From CF-118 sp035934385 (lineage in GTDB: Bacteria > Chloroflexota > Dormibacteria > Dormibacterales > Dormibacteraceae): a stretch of 64,000 nucleotides of DNA. The notes under the pieces are model-generated. The model worked only from the letters and a program-made list of their open reading frames with translations. It searched no databases and was not told the DNA's origin. Made by a program: the position numbers and the translations under genes. The stretch spans positions 17,926 through 81,925 of the forward strand of contig DASYXY010000055.1 of NCBI GenBank assembly GCA_035934385.1. The letters are read 5' to 3'. Every line of letters begins with the position of its first letter. The first letter of the stretch is position 1. Positions 1-7,809 of this stretch are shown one piece after another.

Positions 1-1301
1 CCGAAGCTGCCGCCGGTGAACAGGACAACGATCCCGGTGGAGCCAGGCTGGCCGCGGGTCGCGTCCCAGCTGTCTTCGAAGGGCAGGTCGGTGTAGATCG
101 TGCCGTTGGACGTGCCGGGCCACGCGCCGGTGCCGTTCCAGAATCGGGTGTTGAACTGCAGGTTCATCTTCGTGTTCGTGCCGTAGCCGAGCTGGGTGAT
201 GGCGGTGACCTTTCGCGGCTCGAAGTTCGCGCCCGAGTAATCGAGACCTCGAAGCACGGAGAACGGCAGCGTGAGGATCACGGCGTCGAAGGTCTGCTGC
301 ACCGATCCGGACGGAGTCGAGAAGGTGCACGTGACGCTTCCGTCGCCGTTGGTGCGCACGGCGGTCATCCGCCAGAGGGTGTGGACGGTGCACTGAGGTG
401 AAGCGGTCTGGACATGGCCGGCGATTGCCAGCGGCAGCAGCTGGTTGCCACCCGCGATGTGGAAGCGCTCGTCAGACGTGCCGTACCAGGCGAAGCCACC
501 GGCGGGCTGCTTGACCGGCTGGAAGGCGAGCAGATAAAGGATGTTGAGCGAGCTCTGCTGGGTGGTGTCCAGGCCGAACTCCTGGTTGTAGGCGGAATCG
601 ATGAGCGCGCCGAAATCCGAGCTGTGACCGCCGGGAATGAACTTCTCGATCCAGTCGAATGCGCTCGTGTTGTCAAGCTGTTGGCCGGCTGTCGTGAAGC
701 TGTTGAACGTCGTTGGAAACGGCGCCGATTTGAGCTGGTCCCGAAGCGTTGGCGCGATGGTGTTGAAGTCGTTGATCGCCTGGCTGAAGGTGTAATAGTG
801 GCCGTGAACGAAGTCGGTCTCCTGGGATCCGGCCGGCTGGGCCGCGAGCAGGTCCACCAGCGGCAGGTTGAATCGGGTGGCCAGGTTCATGATCGTCTTG
901 AAGTTGCTGTCGATCAACTCCCCGCACCACTCGCTGGTCTGGCCGTTCTGCCAGTACCCGCTCGTCAGTGAGTGCATGCGGCCGCCGATCCGATCGGAAG
1001 CCTCGAACACGGTGCTCGCGATCCCCCTGTCCTGGAGCGTCAACGCCGCGTTCAACCCGGCGATGCCCGCGCCGATGATGCCGATGCGCGGCGCCGACGT
1101 CGCGCGCGCGAAGGCGGGCAACGTACCGGCGAGGGCTGCGGCGCCGATCGTCGCCCCGGTGCCCTTCAGGAAGTTGCGCCGGCTCAGGCTCGCCTTTTTT
1201 CTGGCCTGCTGCACTTCTTCGACGGTGCGGCCCGACCTCTCGGCGAGGTCGAAGTCCGCGAACAGTTGCTGGAATCGGGTCAGCAGCGGAGTGCGGGCCA
1301 T
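1..1301 (-). CDS. Flavin-containing amine oxidase, Tat-exported (3' end outside window)
   Basis: The reading frame is open from an ATG at 1301 to the left window edge, giving 433 residues with the C-terminus missing. GGAGG lies just before the ATG. Residues 40-46 read SRRNFLK, followed by a hydrophobic Ala-rich stretch, which is a twin-arginine signal. It sits unusually far in, behind about 39 residues. A Rossmann dinucleotide motif GAGIAG (77-82) and the acidic end of the second strand (E100) followed by DRIGGRM mark an FAD-binding flavin monoamine oxidase. Enzymes of this family oxidise amines or amino acids to imines with release of H2O2. The substrate cannot be told from sequence. It lies downstream of the nitrile hydratase operon on the same strand, separated by a lipoprotein gene. 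A functional link is possible but unproven. Confidence 0.85.
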   Translation of the reverse strand, partial: MARTPLLTRFQQLFADFDLAERSGRTVEEVQQARKKASLSRRNFLKGTGATIGAAALAGTLPAFARATSAPRIGIIGAGIAGLNAALTLQDRGIASTVFEASDRIGGRMHSLTSGYWQNGQTSEWCGELIDSNFKTIMNLATRFNLPLVDLLAAQPAGSQETDFVHGHYYTFSQAINDFNTIAPTLRDQLKSAPFPTTFNSFTTAGQQLDNTSAFDWIEKFIPGGHSSDFGALIDSAYNQEFGLDTTQQSSLNILYLLAFQPVKQPAGGFAWYGTSDERFHIAGGNQLLPLAIAGHVQTASPQCTVHTLWRMTAVRTNGDGSVTCTFSTPSGSVQQTFDAVILTLPFSVLRGLDYSGANFEPRKVTAITQLGYGTNTKMNLQFNTRFWNGTGAWPGTSNGTIYTDLPFEDSWDATRGQPGSTGIVVLFTGGSF

Positions 1302-1367
1302 TGGATGTCCTCCAAAGTCACGAAACTAGGTCTTAAGAGATTATCTGCGGCGGCGTACCCGACGAGC

Positions 1368-1928
1368 TCACTGGGTGCGTTGGTACCTAATGACCACCAC
1401 GGCGGACCAGGTCGACCCATCTGTGGAGCTGTCATAGTCCCAGGTCCATCCGCCCGATTCGATGTCGTGCCACACGATCCTCTGCTGGCGGCTGCCGACC
1501 TGAGGTCCGATCAACGTCATCGCGCCCGAGGCGAATCCGCCCAGCCACCGGGAACGTTCCCCAACGCTGTCGCTGTAGTCCTGCACCCATTTGCCTAGTG
1601 ACGGGTCCCACTGGCTCTTGCTGGTGGCGCTGTAGTTGTCGTGCTGCAGGAATCGCGGGGCTTCGAAGCTTTCGTCGATCTCGCAGCCGTTCCGGACCAC
1701 GACGTCGGTTGCAAATGCCGCGCCTTGGGCGTCGGCCCACCTGCCCCGCCAGCTGCCGACCCAGAAGTCGAACTGAGCGGCCTCAGGCGCGGTGCAGCCG
1801 GAGACGCTTTGAGTCGAGGCTGGGCTCGGGGGCGCTGCCGTGGTCGACCCGCTGCACGCGGCGAAGACGATGACCAGCGCCAGCGCAGCGGATCGCCTAA
1901 AAGACCGGGTCACGCTCCAGGGCCGCAT
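1368..1928 (-). CDS. Predicted lipoprotein with DUF1579-like domain
   Basis: This 186-residue protein has a short basic N-terminus, a hydrophobic core and a lipobox ending AAC at about residue 25, so a lipid-anchored extracytoplasmic location is expected. The mature part holds QFDFWVGSWRG, a motif seen at the start of DUF1579-type and related lipocalin-like folds that bind small hydrophobic ligands. The ATG at 1928 lies inside the 3' end of the nitrile hydratase accessory gene (32-base overlap). A GTG at 1913 would shorten the N-terminus by five residues and keep the signal. It is probably co-transcribed with the nitrile hydratase genes. Function unknown. Confidence 0.7.
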   Translation of the reverse strand: MRPWSVTRSFRRSAALALVIVFAACSGSTTAAPPSPASTQSVSGCTAPEAAQFDFWVGSWRGRWADAQGAAFATDVVVRNGCEIDESFEAPRFLQHDNYSATSKSQWDPSLGKWVQDYSDSVGERSRWLGGFASGAMTLIGPQVGSRQQRIVWHDIESGGWTWDYDSSTDGSTWSAVVVIRYQRTQ

Positions 1929-2214
1929 ATTCGGCCGCCCGCCCGGACACCTCGTCCGCCGAAACCACGCCGCGCGACATCAGGAGGGACTGGAGGGCGT
2001 CGAGCCAGCTCTCGTAGTAGGGGTGGTCGCCTTGCGCGATCTCCTGTACAAGCCGGTCGCGGAAATCGTCCCACGCGTAAGCGCCCTTGTCGCTGAGCAG
2101 CACGGCGAGTCCGAATGCTCGGCCCTCCCATGGCGCGGCGAACACGAGCTCCCCGTTCTTACGCGGCAGAGCGGCATCGCCTTCGAGGTAGGCGATGCTC
2201 CTGTCGACGCTCAC
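1897..2214 (-). CDS. Nitrile hydratase accessory protein
   Basis: This 105-residue protein resembles the N-terminal half of nitrile hydratase beta subunits: PWEGRAFGLAVLL, then a D-F-R pattern, then YYESWLDALQSLL and a GVVS..EV tail. That is the signature of the nitrile hydratase activator/accessory family, which escorts the alpha subunit and helps insert cobalt and oxidise the ligand cysteines. The GTG start at 2214 overlaps the alpha-subunit stop as GTGA, implying translational coupling. The order beta-alpha-accessory is the one known from cobalt-type operons. Confidence 0.88.
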   Translation of the reverse strand: MSVDRSIAYLEGDAALPRKNGELVFAAPWEGRAFGLAVLLSDKGAYAWDDFRDRLVQEIAQGDHPYYESWLDALQSLLMSRGVVSADEVSGRAAEYAALERDPVF

Positions 2215-2852
2215 CTGGTCGCAGCCTCGGCCGGCACTCGTGGCACGGCGACGCCGATCATGCAGTCGCGCGTCACGATGGCCGCCAGCTTTTCTTCCGA
2301 CCAGCCTTCGGTGCCTGCGGGCCGTTCGGGCAGAACCATGTAGCGCACGTCCGAACTCGAGTCCCAGACGTTGACGGCGACCGACTCAGGGAGACGCAGG
2401 TCGAACTCCGCCAGCACGCTGCGCGGCTCGCGGACCATGCGCGAGCGATAAGGCGGCGATTTGTACCAGGTCGGCGGGAGGCCAAGCACAGGCCACGGGT
2501 AGCAGGAGCACAGAGTGCACACGATCACGTTGTGCGCGCCTGGCCTGTTCTCGACCACGACCAGACGCGTGCCCTCTGGATAGCCGATTCCGAGCTCCTT
2601 CACCGCCGCCGGCCCGTCCTGGAGCAGGCGGTGCCGGTACTCGGAATCGATCCAGGCGCGCGCGACCACGCGGGCCCCGAGCATGGGGCCGATGTCGTGC
2701 TCGTACATCGACACGATGCGGTCCACCTCTTCGGAGGTGAGGATTCCTTTCTCGACCAGCAGCGACTCCAGCGCGAGGGCGCGGGCCTCGATGTCGGACG
2801 GCGCTTCCGGATGGTGGTCGTGGTCGTGATCGTGGTGATCGTGGTCGCTCAT
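2211..2852 (-). CDS. nthA: Nitrile hydratase alpha subunit, cobalt type
   Basis: The 213-residue alpha subunit hydrates nitriles to amides together with the beta subunit. The metal site is C112-T-L-C115-S-C117. Threonine at the second position is typical of non-corrin cobalt enzymes, where iron enzymes usually have serine. WPVLGLPP and a YRSRMVREPR segment follow as in the family. The start is the ATG at 2852, overlapping the beta stop as ATGA; an upstream in-frame start would run into beta and is rejected. The N-terminus (residues 1-14) is almost entirely His and Asp, an unusual extension that could bind cobalt or other divalent metals. No amidase gene, the usual partner that turns amide into acid, lies nearby. 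Confidence 0.95.
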   Translation of the reverse strand: MSDHDHHDHDHDHHPEAPSDIEARALALESLLVEKGILTSEEVDRIVSMYEHDIGPMLGARVVARAWIDSEYRHRLLQDGPAAVKELGIGYPEGTRLVVVENRPGAHNVIVCTLCSCYPWPVLGLPPTWYKSPPYRSRMVREPRSVLAEFDLRLPESVAVNVWDSSSDVRYMVLPERPAGTEGWSEEKLAAIVTRDCMIGVAVPRVPAEAATR

Positions 2853-3469
2853 GCTTTCGCCTCCGGTTCGAGGTAGCTCTCCCACAGGTCGATGCAGACG
2901 AGATCGGTGCTCGATGCCTCGTCGCCCCACAGCTCGTGCGCAGTGAACTCCACTGCATAGCAGGGCTGCCACTCATCGTGATCGCCGTGGGCGTTGGCGT
3001 CGGGCAGCCGGAACGGGCCATAGGTACTCCGAATGACCCCGTGCCGGCCGCGCGCGTAGCGCGGAAGGCGCGTGTGGCCGTGCGGATGCATGTTGCGTGT
3101 GACCACACGATCGCCGGCGCGGAACCTGGAATTGAGAGCTGGTGCCTGCTCCCGGTCGCGAGCCGGCGCGGCTGTTTTGCCTGCCGCGTGGCCGCCGGCG
3201 AGCTCGGAGCTACTGATCACGCCTTTCTCGATCAGCAGCCTCTGGACCCCGTACAGCCAGCGTTCGTAGTAGGAGGCCCGCAGGTATTCGTGCGACGGCA
3301 TGCGCTCTACCGCATGGCGGAACTCGTCGAGGTTGTAGTAGCGCCCGATGGTGCGAACCATCATCGCCCGCACGACACCCTCCCATCGCTCGTGGAAGAC
3401 GGGCTCGTCACGCTCGATCTTCACGGGACCGAAGCCGTGCATCCCGCCCATGTCGTGCACGCCGTTCAT
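2849..3469 (-). CDS. nthB: Nitrile hydratase beta subunit
   Basis: The 206-residue protein begins MNGVHDMGGMHGFGPV, the standard beta-subunit N-terminus, so the ATG at 3469 is chosen over an in-frame start at 3538 that would add 23 unrelated residues and overlap the divergent gene's start. The central helix region (WEGVVRAMMV...YYERWLYGVQRLL) matches the accessory protein, and the C-terminal half has the SH3-like barrel pattern (FRAGDRVVTRN, HTRLPRYARGRHG, YAVEF, LWESYLEP). It forms the alpha-beta dimer with the active site at the interface. It is first in the operon, as in cobalt-type systems. A CATAAT hexamer at 3479-3484 (minus strand), 9 bases before the start, is a candidate -10 element. 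Confidence 0.94.
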   Translation of the reverse strand: MNGVHDMGGMHGFGPVKIERDEPVFHERWEGVVRAMMVRTIGRYYNLDEFRHAVERMPSHEYLRASYYERWLYGVQRLLIEKGVISSSELAGGHAAGKTAAPARDREQAPALNSRFRAGDRVVTRNMHPHGHTRLPRYARGRHGVIRSTYGPFRLPDANAHGDHDEWQPCYAVEFTAHELWGDEASSTDLVCIDLWESYLEPEAKA

Positions 3470-3536
3470 GCCTCTGGAATTATGGGCTCCACGCTTTTCG
3501 GCCCCGTTATTCGCCCGAGCAGAGGAGGTAGTCGAC

Positions 3537-3962
3537 ATGGCAGTGACCGAATCCCCGGAGCGCCTTTCGATGTTCCAGAGGATCGCCGACCGCGTGAGCT
3601 ACGCGATGGGCACCCCCACCAACATCATCATCTGGCTGCTGGCCGTCGGTACCTGGATCGCGTTCGGTCCATACATTGCCGGACACAACTTCCTGCCGGA
3701 CTGGTTCACGTCCAACAGCTTCAACTTCCCACTCAACACAGTCACCACCATCGCGGAGCTGTACATCGGCTTCCTGGTCGGGGCCTCCTCGAACCGCTCG
3801 GAGCGCAATCTGGAGGCCACGCTGGCAAGGATCGGCGCCCAGGAGAAGCAGATCGAGGACGTCGAGGACAAGCTGGCGGCGGCGCTGGAGCTGAACACGC
3901 AGCTGACGAAGGAAGTGCACGAGCTGACCCGGCTCATCCACGAACGGGTGACCGCGTCGTAG
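3537..3962 (+). CDS. Low-affinity iron permease-like small membrane protein
   Basis: The ATG at 3537 is preceded by a strong AGAGGAGG at 3521, fixing the start inside a longer open frame. The 141-residue product has two hydrophobic segments (about residues 29-50 and 62-85) separated by a short loop, then a charged C-terminal coiled coil with heptad-like RIGAQEKQIEDVEDKL. The NIIIWLLAVGTWIAFGP and NTVTTIAELYIGFLV pattern fits the bacterial low-affinity iron permease family (PF04120), whose bacterial members are not proven transporters. It is divergent from the nitrile hydratase operon with 67 bases between starts, so shared control is possible. Confidence 0.75.
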   Translation: MAVTESPERLSMFQRIADRVSYAMGTPTNIIIWLLAVGTWIAFGPYIAGHNFLPDWFTSNSFNFPLNTVTTIAELYIGFLVGASSNRSERNLEATLARIGAQEKQIEDVEDKLAAALELNTQLTKEVHELTRLIHERVTAS

Positions 3963-3983
3963 AAATTGCGGTTCGGGGTTCGG

Positions 3984-4364
3984 TCAGTCCATCACTTCGA
4001 CGTCGAAGGCGCCGTGAAATATGAGCACGAACAGGCAGGCTTCGTCGGGGGCCTGGTGCTGCATCGGCTCGCCGGCCGGAAAGTGGGCGTAAGACCCGGG
4101 CCCGATGACCTGGCCGTTCGCCTCCAGGCGACCCTCGAGGACGACGATCGTGTGGGCGGCGGTATGCCTGTGGACGCGGCCTCGAACGCCTGCCGGATAG
4201 CGGACGAGGTAGTGCTCCTCGTACGACTGGGGATCCTCGTACAGAAGTCCGAGCTCGATCGGCCTGTCGTAGACGGCCGAGGCGGCCTCGCCCGGTTTGT
4301 GGAGCTCGAGCGACCTCAGGTTGTCAAAGATGATCGCCCTGCCGATGGCCTTGCCAGGCATCAT
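3984..4364 (-). CDS. Cupin-domain protein
   Basis: A 126-residue single-domain cupin. The first metal motif is visible as HRHTAAHTIVVLEGRLE (two His plus Glu), with PGSYAHFPAGEPMQHQA as the second conserved strand pair. Single cupins include enzymes, sugar isomerases and ligand sensors, and the substrate is not evident. Two adjacent ATG codons (4364 and 4361) are both possible starts. It is convergent with the iron-permease-like gene, with 21 bases between the stops. Confidence 0.75.
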   Translation of the reverse strand: MMPGKAIGRAIIFDNLRSLELHKPGEAASAVYDRPIELGLLYEDPQSYEEHYLVRYPAGVRGRVHRHTAAHTIVVLEGRLEANGQVIGPGSYAHFPAGEPMQHQAPDEACLFVLIFHGAFDVEVMD

Positions 4365-4371
4365 GCCACCT

Positions 4372-4497
4372 CTATCCTGTCCCCGGCGTCGGCACTGCGT
4401 ATGGGTGGTAGTAGTTCTGGCCCACGTAGTAGAAGGTGGCCGGCCCGAAAATGATCAGCCACACCACCGTGATGATTACTTCGATCGGTTCGACCAT
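4372..4497 (-). CDS. Small single-span membrane protein
   Basis: A 41-residue open frame starting at the ATG at 4497: MVEPIEVIITVVWLIIFGPA then FYYVGQNYYHPY and a short tail. It has one clear transmembrane segment at about residues 5-20 and a Tyr-rich juxtamembrane part. It overlaps the 3' end of another tiny membrane frame by 22 bases. No family is recognised. Prediction rests on hydrophobicity and tandem arrangement only. Confidence 0.4.
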   Translation of the reverse strand: MVEPIEVIITVVWLIIFGPATFYYVGQNYYHPYAVPTPGTG

Positions 4498-4616
4498 GGC
4501 CCCAGCCAGAGCGCGATCAGACCAAATGGCCCACAGCAGGCGAGCAGGATACCGGTGACCACACCGTAGAGCGCGTTGCGACCAGGCGCCGGCGATCCCG
4601 GCGCCGCCACTGTCAT
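4476..4616 (-). CDS. Small membrane protein
   Basis: A 46-residue frame from an ATG at 4616, with a Pro/Ala-rich start and a hydrophobic run ALYGVVTGILLACCGPFGLI followed by ALWLGPWSNRSK. It reads as one or two short membrane spans with a basic C-terminus. Its stop lies inside the next small frame (22-base overlap), so the two could be a coupled pair. Function unknown. Confidence 0.4.
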   Translation of the reverse strand: MTVAAPGSPAPGRNALYGVVTGILLACCGPFGLIALWLGPWSNRSK

Positions 4617-4701
4617 GCCGGAAAGCTAACGCACGTGTGAAACCGGAGCCAGCGAAGCAAGTGGCGCCCGTATCCCGCGACGCCACGAGCGAAGCGGGTC
4701 G

Positions 4702-4766
4702 TGGAGCGGGAGACTGGAGATGAGCCGCCCCGTACCAAGCAACAGGTTGAATTCGTCTACTGGCTC
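4702..4766. repeat. Dispersed repeat, copy A (tRNA-Gly 3'-half-like)
   Basis: On the minus strand this 65-bp stretch ends GTCTCCCGCTCCA, identical to the 3' end of the tRNA-Gly gene at 8256-8331, preceded by a degenerate stem-loop and a GAATTCAAC..TTGGTAC segment shared with copies B and C. This is the most diverged copy. It lies in the 228-bp gap 4617-4844, which has no gene. Confidence 0.55.
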
Positions 4767-4844
4767 ACCAACGCCGAGCGCGAACGTATGTTGTGACGCG
4801 ATGCCGGCTCTTGGATGGTTGCCGCTGGCAACGGTTCGAGTCCT

Positions 4845-5948
4845 CTAGACGGATACACACGGACCGGTAACCTCCAAGCCTGCCGGTGGAAGGACCACGG
4901 TCTGGAGCAGTTGCAATGTTCCCGACGAAGTTAGTTCGTAGAGTCCATTCGTGCTTCCGATCCAGGTTCCGCACCCACCTGACATGGCTGGTCCGAAATG
5001 CACGACCGTCGGACTCGCGAAGATCTTGGTACCCGCACTTGCGCTCGTTCCGTCCCACAGCTCGACGGCTCCTGAATATGGATCTTGAGTCTCGATGAAG
5101 GGAAAGCCCTGCGAGTCGACACCAACCACGTCGACGGAGTTGCTGGGCGAGAACCATGGCGTAACGGCCTCGGTCGACAGGTCGAGACGGAATACAGTTG
5201 TGGCGATCGTGTCGGGGCCCCAGGGCCCCATGCCCCAGACGAACCCATTGGCCATCCATAGCCACGCCGTGTGGTCGGCATCGCTGGCCAGGATGGTCTT
5301 CAGTTGACCGGTCGATGGATCGAGCAACCACATCCCACCGACGAAGCCGCAGCCTTCCCAACATTGGTCCGTAACGTAGACGCCTTCAGGTTCGAACGCC
5401 ACGACGGTGAGCAATTGTTTGCTGGTCGTGTAGGCAACGCGGTCGGTCGCGGCCGCCACGTCGACCACATGGATCTTGATTTCAGACGGTGCAGTTGGCC
5501 CGTTTTGGACTGTCGGCATGACCCACTCCGCATAGGCGTACTGCTTGCCGTCCGGCGTGAGCTGCGCGAGGCTGACCGGCACCCAACGGCCAATTTGCAC
5601 GTCGTAGCTCGGGAACATCGCAACGTTCGTCCGCGGCCACGTCCCCTTTAGGGGCGGACTTCCAACCGTGCTGTTCGTGAGGCTGGCGCTCGGATCAGAG
5701 GAGAAGGTCCCGTCTGATAGGGAAACGAAGCCCCCTTGGGCGATTGTGCCGTTATTGCTTGTCGCCACGGGGAGCTTCCAGCCGGCGGCAGATGCCACGG
5801 GCTGGGACGAGGCTGAGGCCGACGGCGATACTTCGCGGGCCGCGCTGACCGGTGGCGACGTGGCGGGCGTCGTCCGGACTGCCGGGTTGCTGGCGCCGCT
5901 TCCGCAGCCAGCAAGTGCGAGCATCAGTCCGGCGACGAGGATGCGCAC
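4845..5948 (-). CDS. Predicted lipoprotein, beta-propeller-like
   Basis: A 367-residue protein with a GTG start and a lipobox (LALAGC, cysteine at about residue 15), then a Ser/Pro/Ala-rich linker to about residue 55. The rest has repeating short beta-strand patterns with DG, DPSTG and GVDSQG turns (LTPDGKQYAYAEW, WLLDPSTGQLKTIL, VFRLDLSTEAVTPWF, GVDSQGFPFIE), suggestive of a WD40/TolB-type propeller. It is probably extracytoplasmic. No enzyme motif is seen. Function unknown. Confidence 0.7.
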   Translation of the reverse strand: MRILVAGLMLALAGCGSGASNPAVRTTPATSPPVSAAREVSPSASASSQPVASAAGWKLPVATSNNGTIAQGGFVSLSDGTFSSDPSASLTNSTVGSPPLKGTWPRTNVAMFPSYDVQIGRWVPVSLAQLTPDGKQYAYAEWVMPTVQNGPTAPSEIKIHVVDVAAATDRVAYTTSKQLLTVVAFEPEGVYVTDQCWEGCGFVGGMWLLDPSTGQLKTILASDADHTAWLWMANGFVWGMGPWGPDTIATTVFRLDLSTEAVTPWFSPSNSVDVVGVDSQGFPFIETQDPYSGAVELWDGTSASAGTKIFASPTVVHFGPAMSGGCGTWIGSTNGLYELTSSGTLQLLQTVVLPPAGLEVTGPCVSV

Positions 5949-6028
5949 GCCAACACAAACGCGGGCCGCATCTCAACGTTACGCGACCGTCGCCCGCGAC
6001 ACGAGTTGAGCGAAGCGAGCGAGACGAG

Positions 6029-6093
6029 TGGAGCGGGAGACGGGGCTCTCAGCCCCGAGTACCAATGCCGCGGTCGAGTTCGATTACCGACTG
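6029..6093. repeat. Dispersed repeat, copy B (tRNA-Gly 3'-half-like)
   Basis: The minus strand reads a stem-loop GGGG-CTGAGAG-CCCC with a 7-base loop followed by GTCTCCCGCTCCA. This mimics a tRNA T-arm plus 3' acceptor strand and CCA, matching the real tRNA-Gly at 8256-8331 over the last 16 bases. The 5' part (TCGAACTCGACC...TTGGTAC) aligns with copies A and C. It sits in the gap 5949-6132 between two secreted-protein genes. Confidence 0.6.
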
Positions 6094-6132
6094 ATATGAG
6101 CAAACAGACCGAATTGCGCGGGATCCTGCCGC

Positions 6133-7485
6133 TCAGCAGGCGGAGGCAGTGGTCAGGCGTGCGCCGTCGATCAGCAAGAGCTGGGCGTCGGCCGCAGGGA
6201 TTTGCTTGCCCGATTGAGCGTTGACGTTGTTGACGAAGGCGCCAAGCTGGCCGCAGGCGGAAGTCTGGTCGCCCCGCGAGGTCGAGTCGATGTAGGCTCC
6301 CAACTTGCCGTTGAGGCTCTCGGAGATCCCCGATGGAAGACCCATCCCGAAGATTGCGTCGATGACGCTCTGGGCGAACTGCGCCGGGGACACCACGTTG
6401 AAGCTTCGCGAGAGGCTGGGGGCCGGGTTGAAACTGTCGTTGCCATCCTGCGTCGCAGTGATCGTGCACACACCAGTTGCGCTCAATGACACCGTGTTCC
6501 CCGTTACCGAACACGGACCGGCGGCCGTGAACGAAACCGGTAGCCCGGACGAGGCCGTCGCGGTGATCGCGAAGGGCGGATCACCGAGGACCTTAACCGG
6601 GAGCGGCGCGAAGCTGATGGTCTGATCCTGCTTGGCGGTCACTGTGAAAGTGCCAAAAAAGGATGGCGGGTCGCCCTCGGTTTGGCTACCGTTGCCGGCG
6701 GCATCCTGGGCCGCCACAGTGGCCACCACGTAGTCTCCGGGGACCAATGGAACCAGCTTGACCTGCCAGATCCCGTCTTGAGGAGTGCCCGAGACGAATG
6801 CCATCGGCACGAAAATGTCGGAGGTCGTGCCCGGCAGGGTTTCAACTGTCGCGGCAGCGACACCGCTCTCGTCCGTGATGCGAGCGCTGACGGTGACCGT
6901 GCCGCCTGACCCAACCGTGGTCGGCGTGAATGTCGGAGGAAAGATCGTCGGTGGCGTCGTGTCGCTGCCACCCACAACTGTGAAGTCGCCGCCCGCGAGC
7001 AACGGATTGGGGGAGCCGAACTGGTTGAAGCCACCGCCTGCGCTGGCGTTCACGAAGTTCACGGTCCAGGCTCCCGACGCAGCTGCCGGTGGAACAGCTA
7101 CCAACCCTTGCCAGACCCCGTCTCGCGGCGTTCCGGAGGCCAGCGACAGCGGCATCGCCTCAGGACCGATCTGTGGCCCTTGGCAGCCGGGTGCGAATAG
7201 GCCGCCGGGGAACGAGTAACAAATACCGACCGAGAGGACGTCGGCCACGGCGTTGGTCACGTGGACCGCAACCGTAACGGTCCCGCCAGCGTCTACCGTC
7301 GTCGGAGAAGCACTTACCGAGACCAGAACCGTGGCGCCGGGACAGCACGCGGCCACCGGCGTGGGTGCGGCCGCAAGGTAAGCCGACATGCCAAGCACCA
7401 GTGATGCCCCGGTCGTCGAAGCCAGCTGCGCCAACGTCCCGCGCCATCCCTGGCTGGCCAAGAGCCCTCCTCGGCAGCCCAGCAC
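6133..7485 (-). CDS. Secreted Ig-like repeat protein with C-terminal FIMAH-type domain
   Basis: A 450-residue protein with an N-terminal hydrophobic segment (about 20-45) as a signal. It is followed by two related Ig-like modules of roughly 110 residues, each with a TTVDAGGTVTV/TTVGSGGTVTV strand and an SGTPRDGVWQ/SGTPQDGIWQ strand. A third module has QTISFAPLPVKVLGDPPF and VCTITATQDGNDSFNPAP, a repeat common in environmental secreted proteins. The last 60 residues (LNGKLGAYIDSTSRG...ACGQLGAFVNNVNAQSGKQI) resemble the FIMAH helical domain found at the C-termini of exported proteins. Probably a surface or matrix protein. No catalytic motif is seen. Confidence 0.75.
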   Translation of the reverse strand: MLGCRGGLLASQGWRGTLAQLASTTGASLVLGMSAYLAAAPTPVAACCPGATVLVSVSASPTTVDAGGTVTVAVHVTNAVADVLSVGICYSFPGGLFAPGCQGPQIGPEAMPLSLASGTPRDGVWQGLVAVPPAAASGAWTVNFVNASAGGGFNQFGSPNPLLAGGDFTVVGGSDTTPPTIFPPTFTPTTVGSGGTVTVSARITDESGVAAATVETLPGTTSDIFVPMAFVSGTPQDGIWQVKLVPLVPGDYVVATVAAQDAAGNGSQTEGDPPSFFGTFTVTAKQDQTISFAPLPVKVLGDPPFAITATASSGLPVSFTAAGPCSVTGNTVSLSATGVCTITATQDGNDSFNPAPSLSRSFNVVSPAQFAQSVIDAIFGMGLPSGISESLNGKLGAYIDSTSRGDQTSACGQLGAFVNNVNAQSGKQIPAADAQLLLIDGARLTTASAC

Positions 7486-7809
7486 CCAAAAGGAGCCTCG
7501 CAGCGCTGCCGCGCGGCAGCGTAGTCTCGCCGCGTCGGCCTGTCAAGCAACGCTCAGCCGTGCCAGACATCACACCTGCTTGGCCGAGATCTGTTCGAGG
7601 GCCGACGGCGGCTTGCTAGTCGTGCGAGGTGGGTAAAAGCTGGAGCGGGAGACGGGATCCTTGGTCCCAAGCACCAATCAGCCAGTCGAATTCACCTACC
7701 GTCTCCCCTGACACTCGTCACCCCGAGCTTTGTCTCTTCACAGTATCAATCGCGTCGCACGCAGGAGAAGATTTCCATCGCCGCACCCTCTTTGGCGTTG
7801 TCGGCCGCT
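7486..7809. other. Intergenic stretch without a gene
   Basis: These 324 bases separate the Ig-repeat gene from the lipocalin-like gene. Apart from repeat copy C no gene, RNA or clear terminator was seen. Short open frames here lack start signals and coding character. Confidence 0.6.
7641..7709. repeat. Dispersed repeat, copy C (tRNA-Gly 3'-half-like)
   Basis: This is the copy closest to the tRNA gene: about 22 bases, including flank, are identical to the 3' end and downstream flank of tRNA-Gly(CCC). The minus strand folds as GGGA-CCAAGGA-TCCC (7-base loop, T-arm-like) plus GTCTCCCGCTCCA. A GGGGAGACGG at the other end could pair with CCGTCTCCC, closing a tRNA-sized structure. Confidence 0.6.

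Noticed and set aside
2936..4024. 362-residue plus-strand frame spanning the nitrile hydratase beta gene and the divergent gene
   Set aside because: It is antisense to beta and out of frame with the membrane protein that has a strong ribosome site at 3521.
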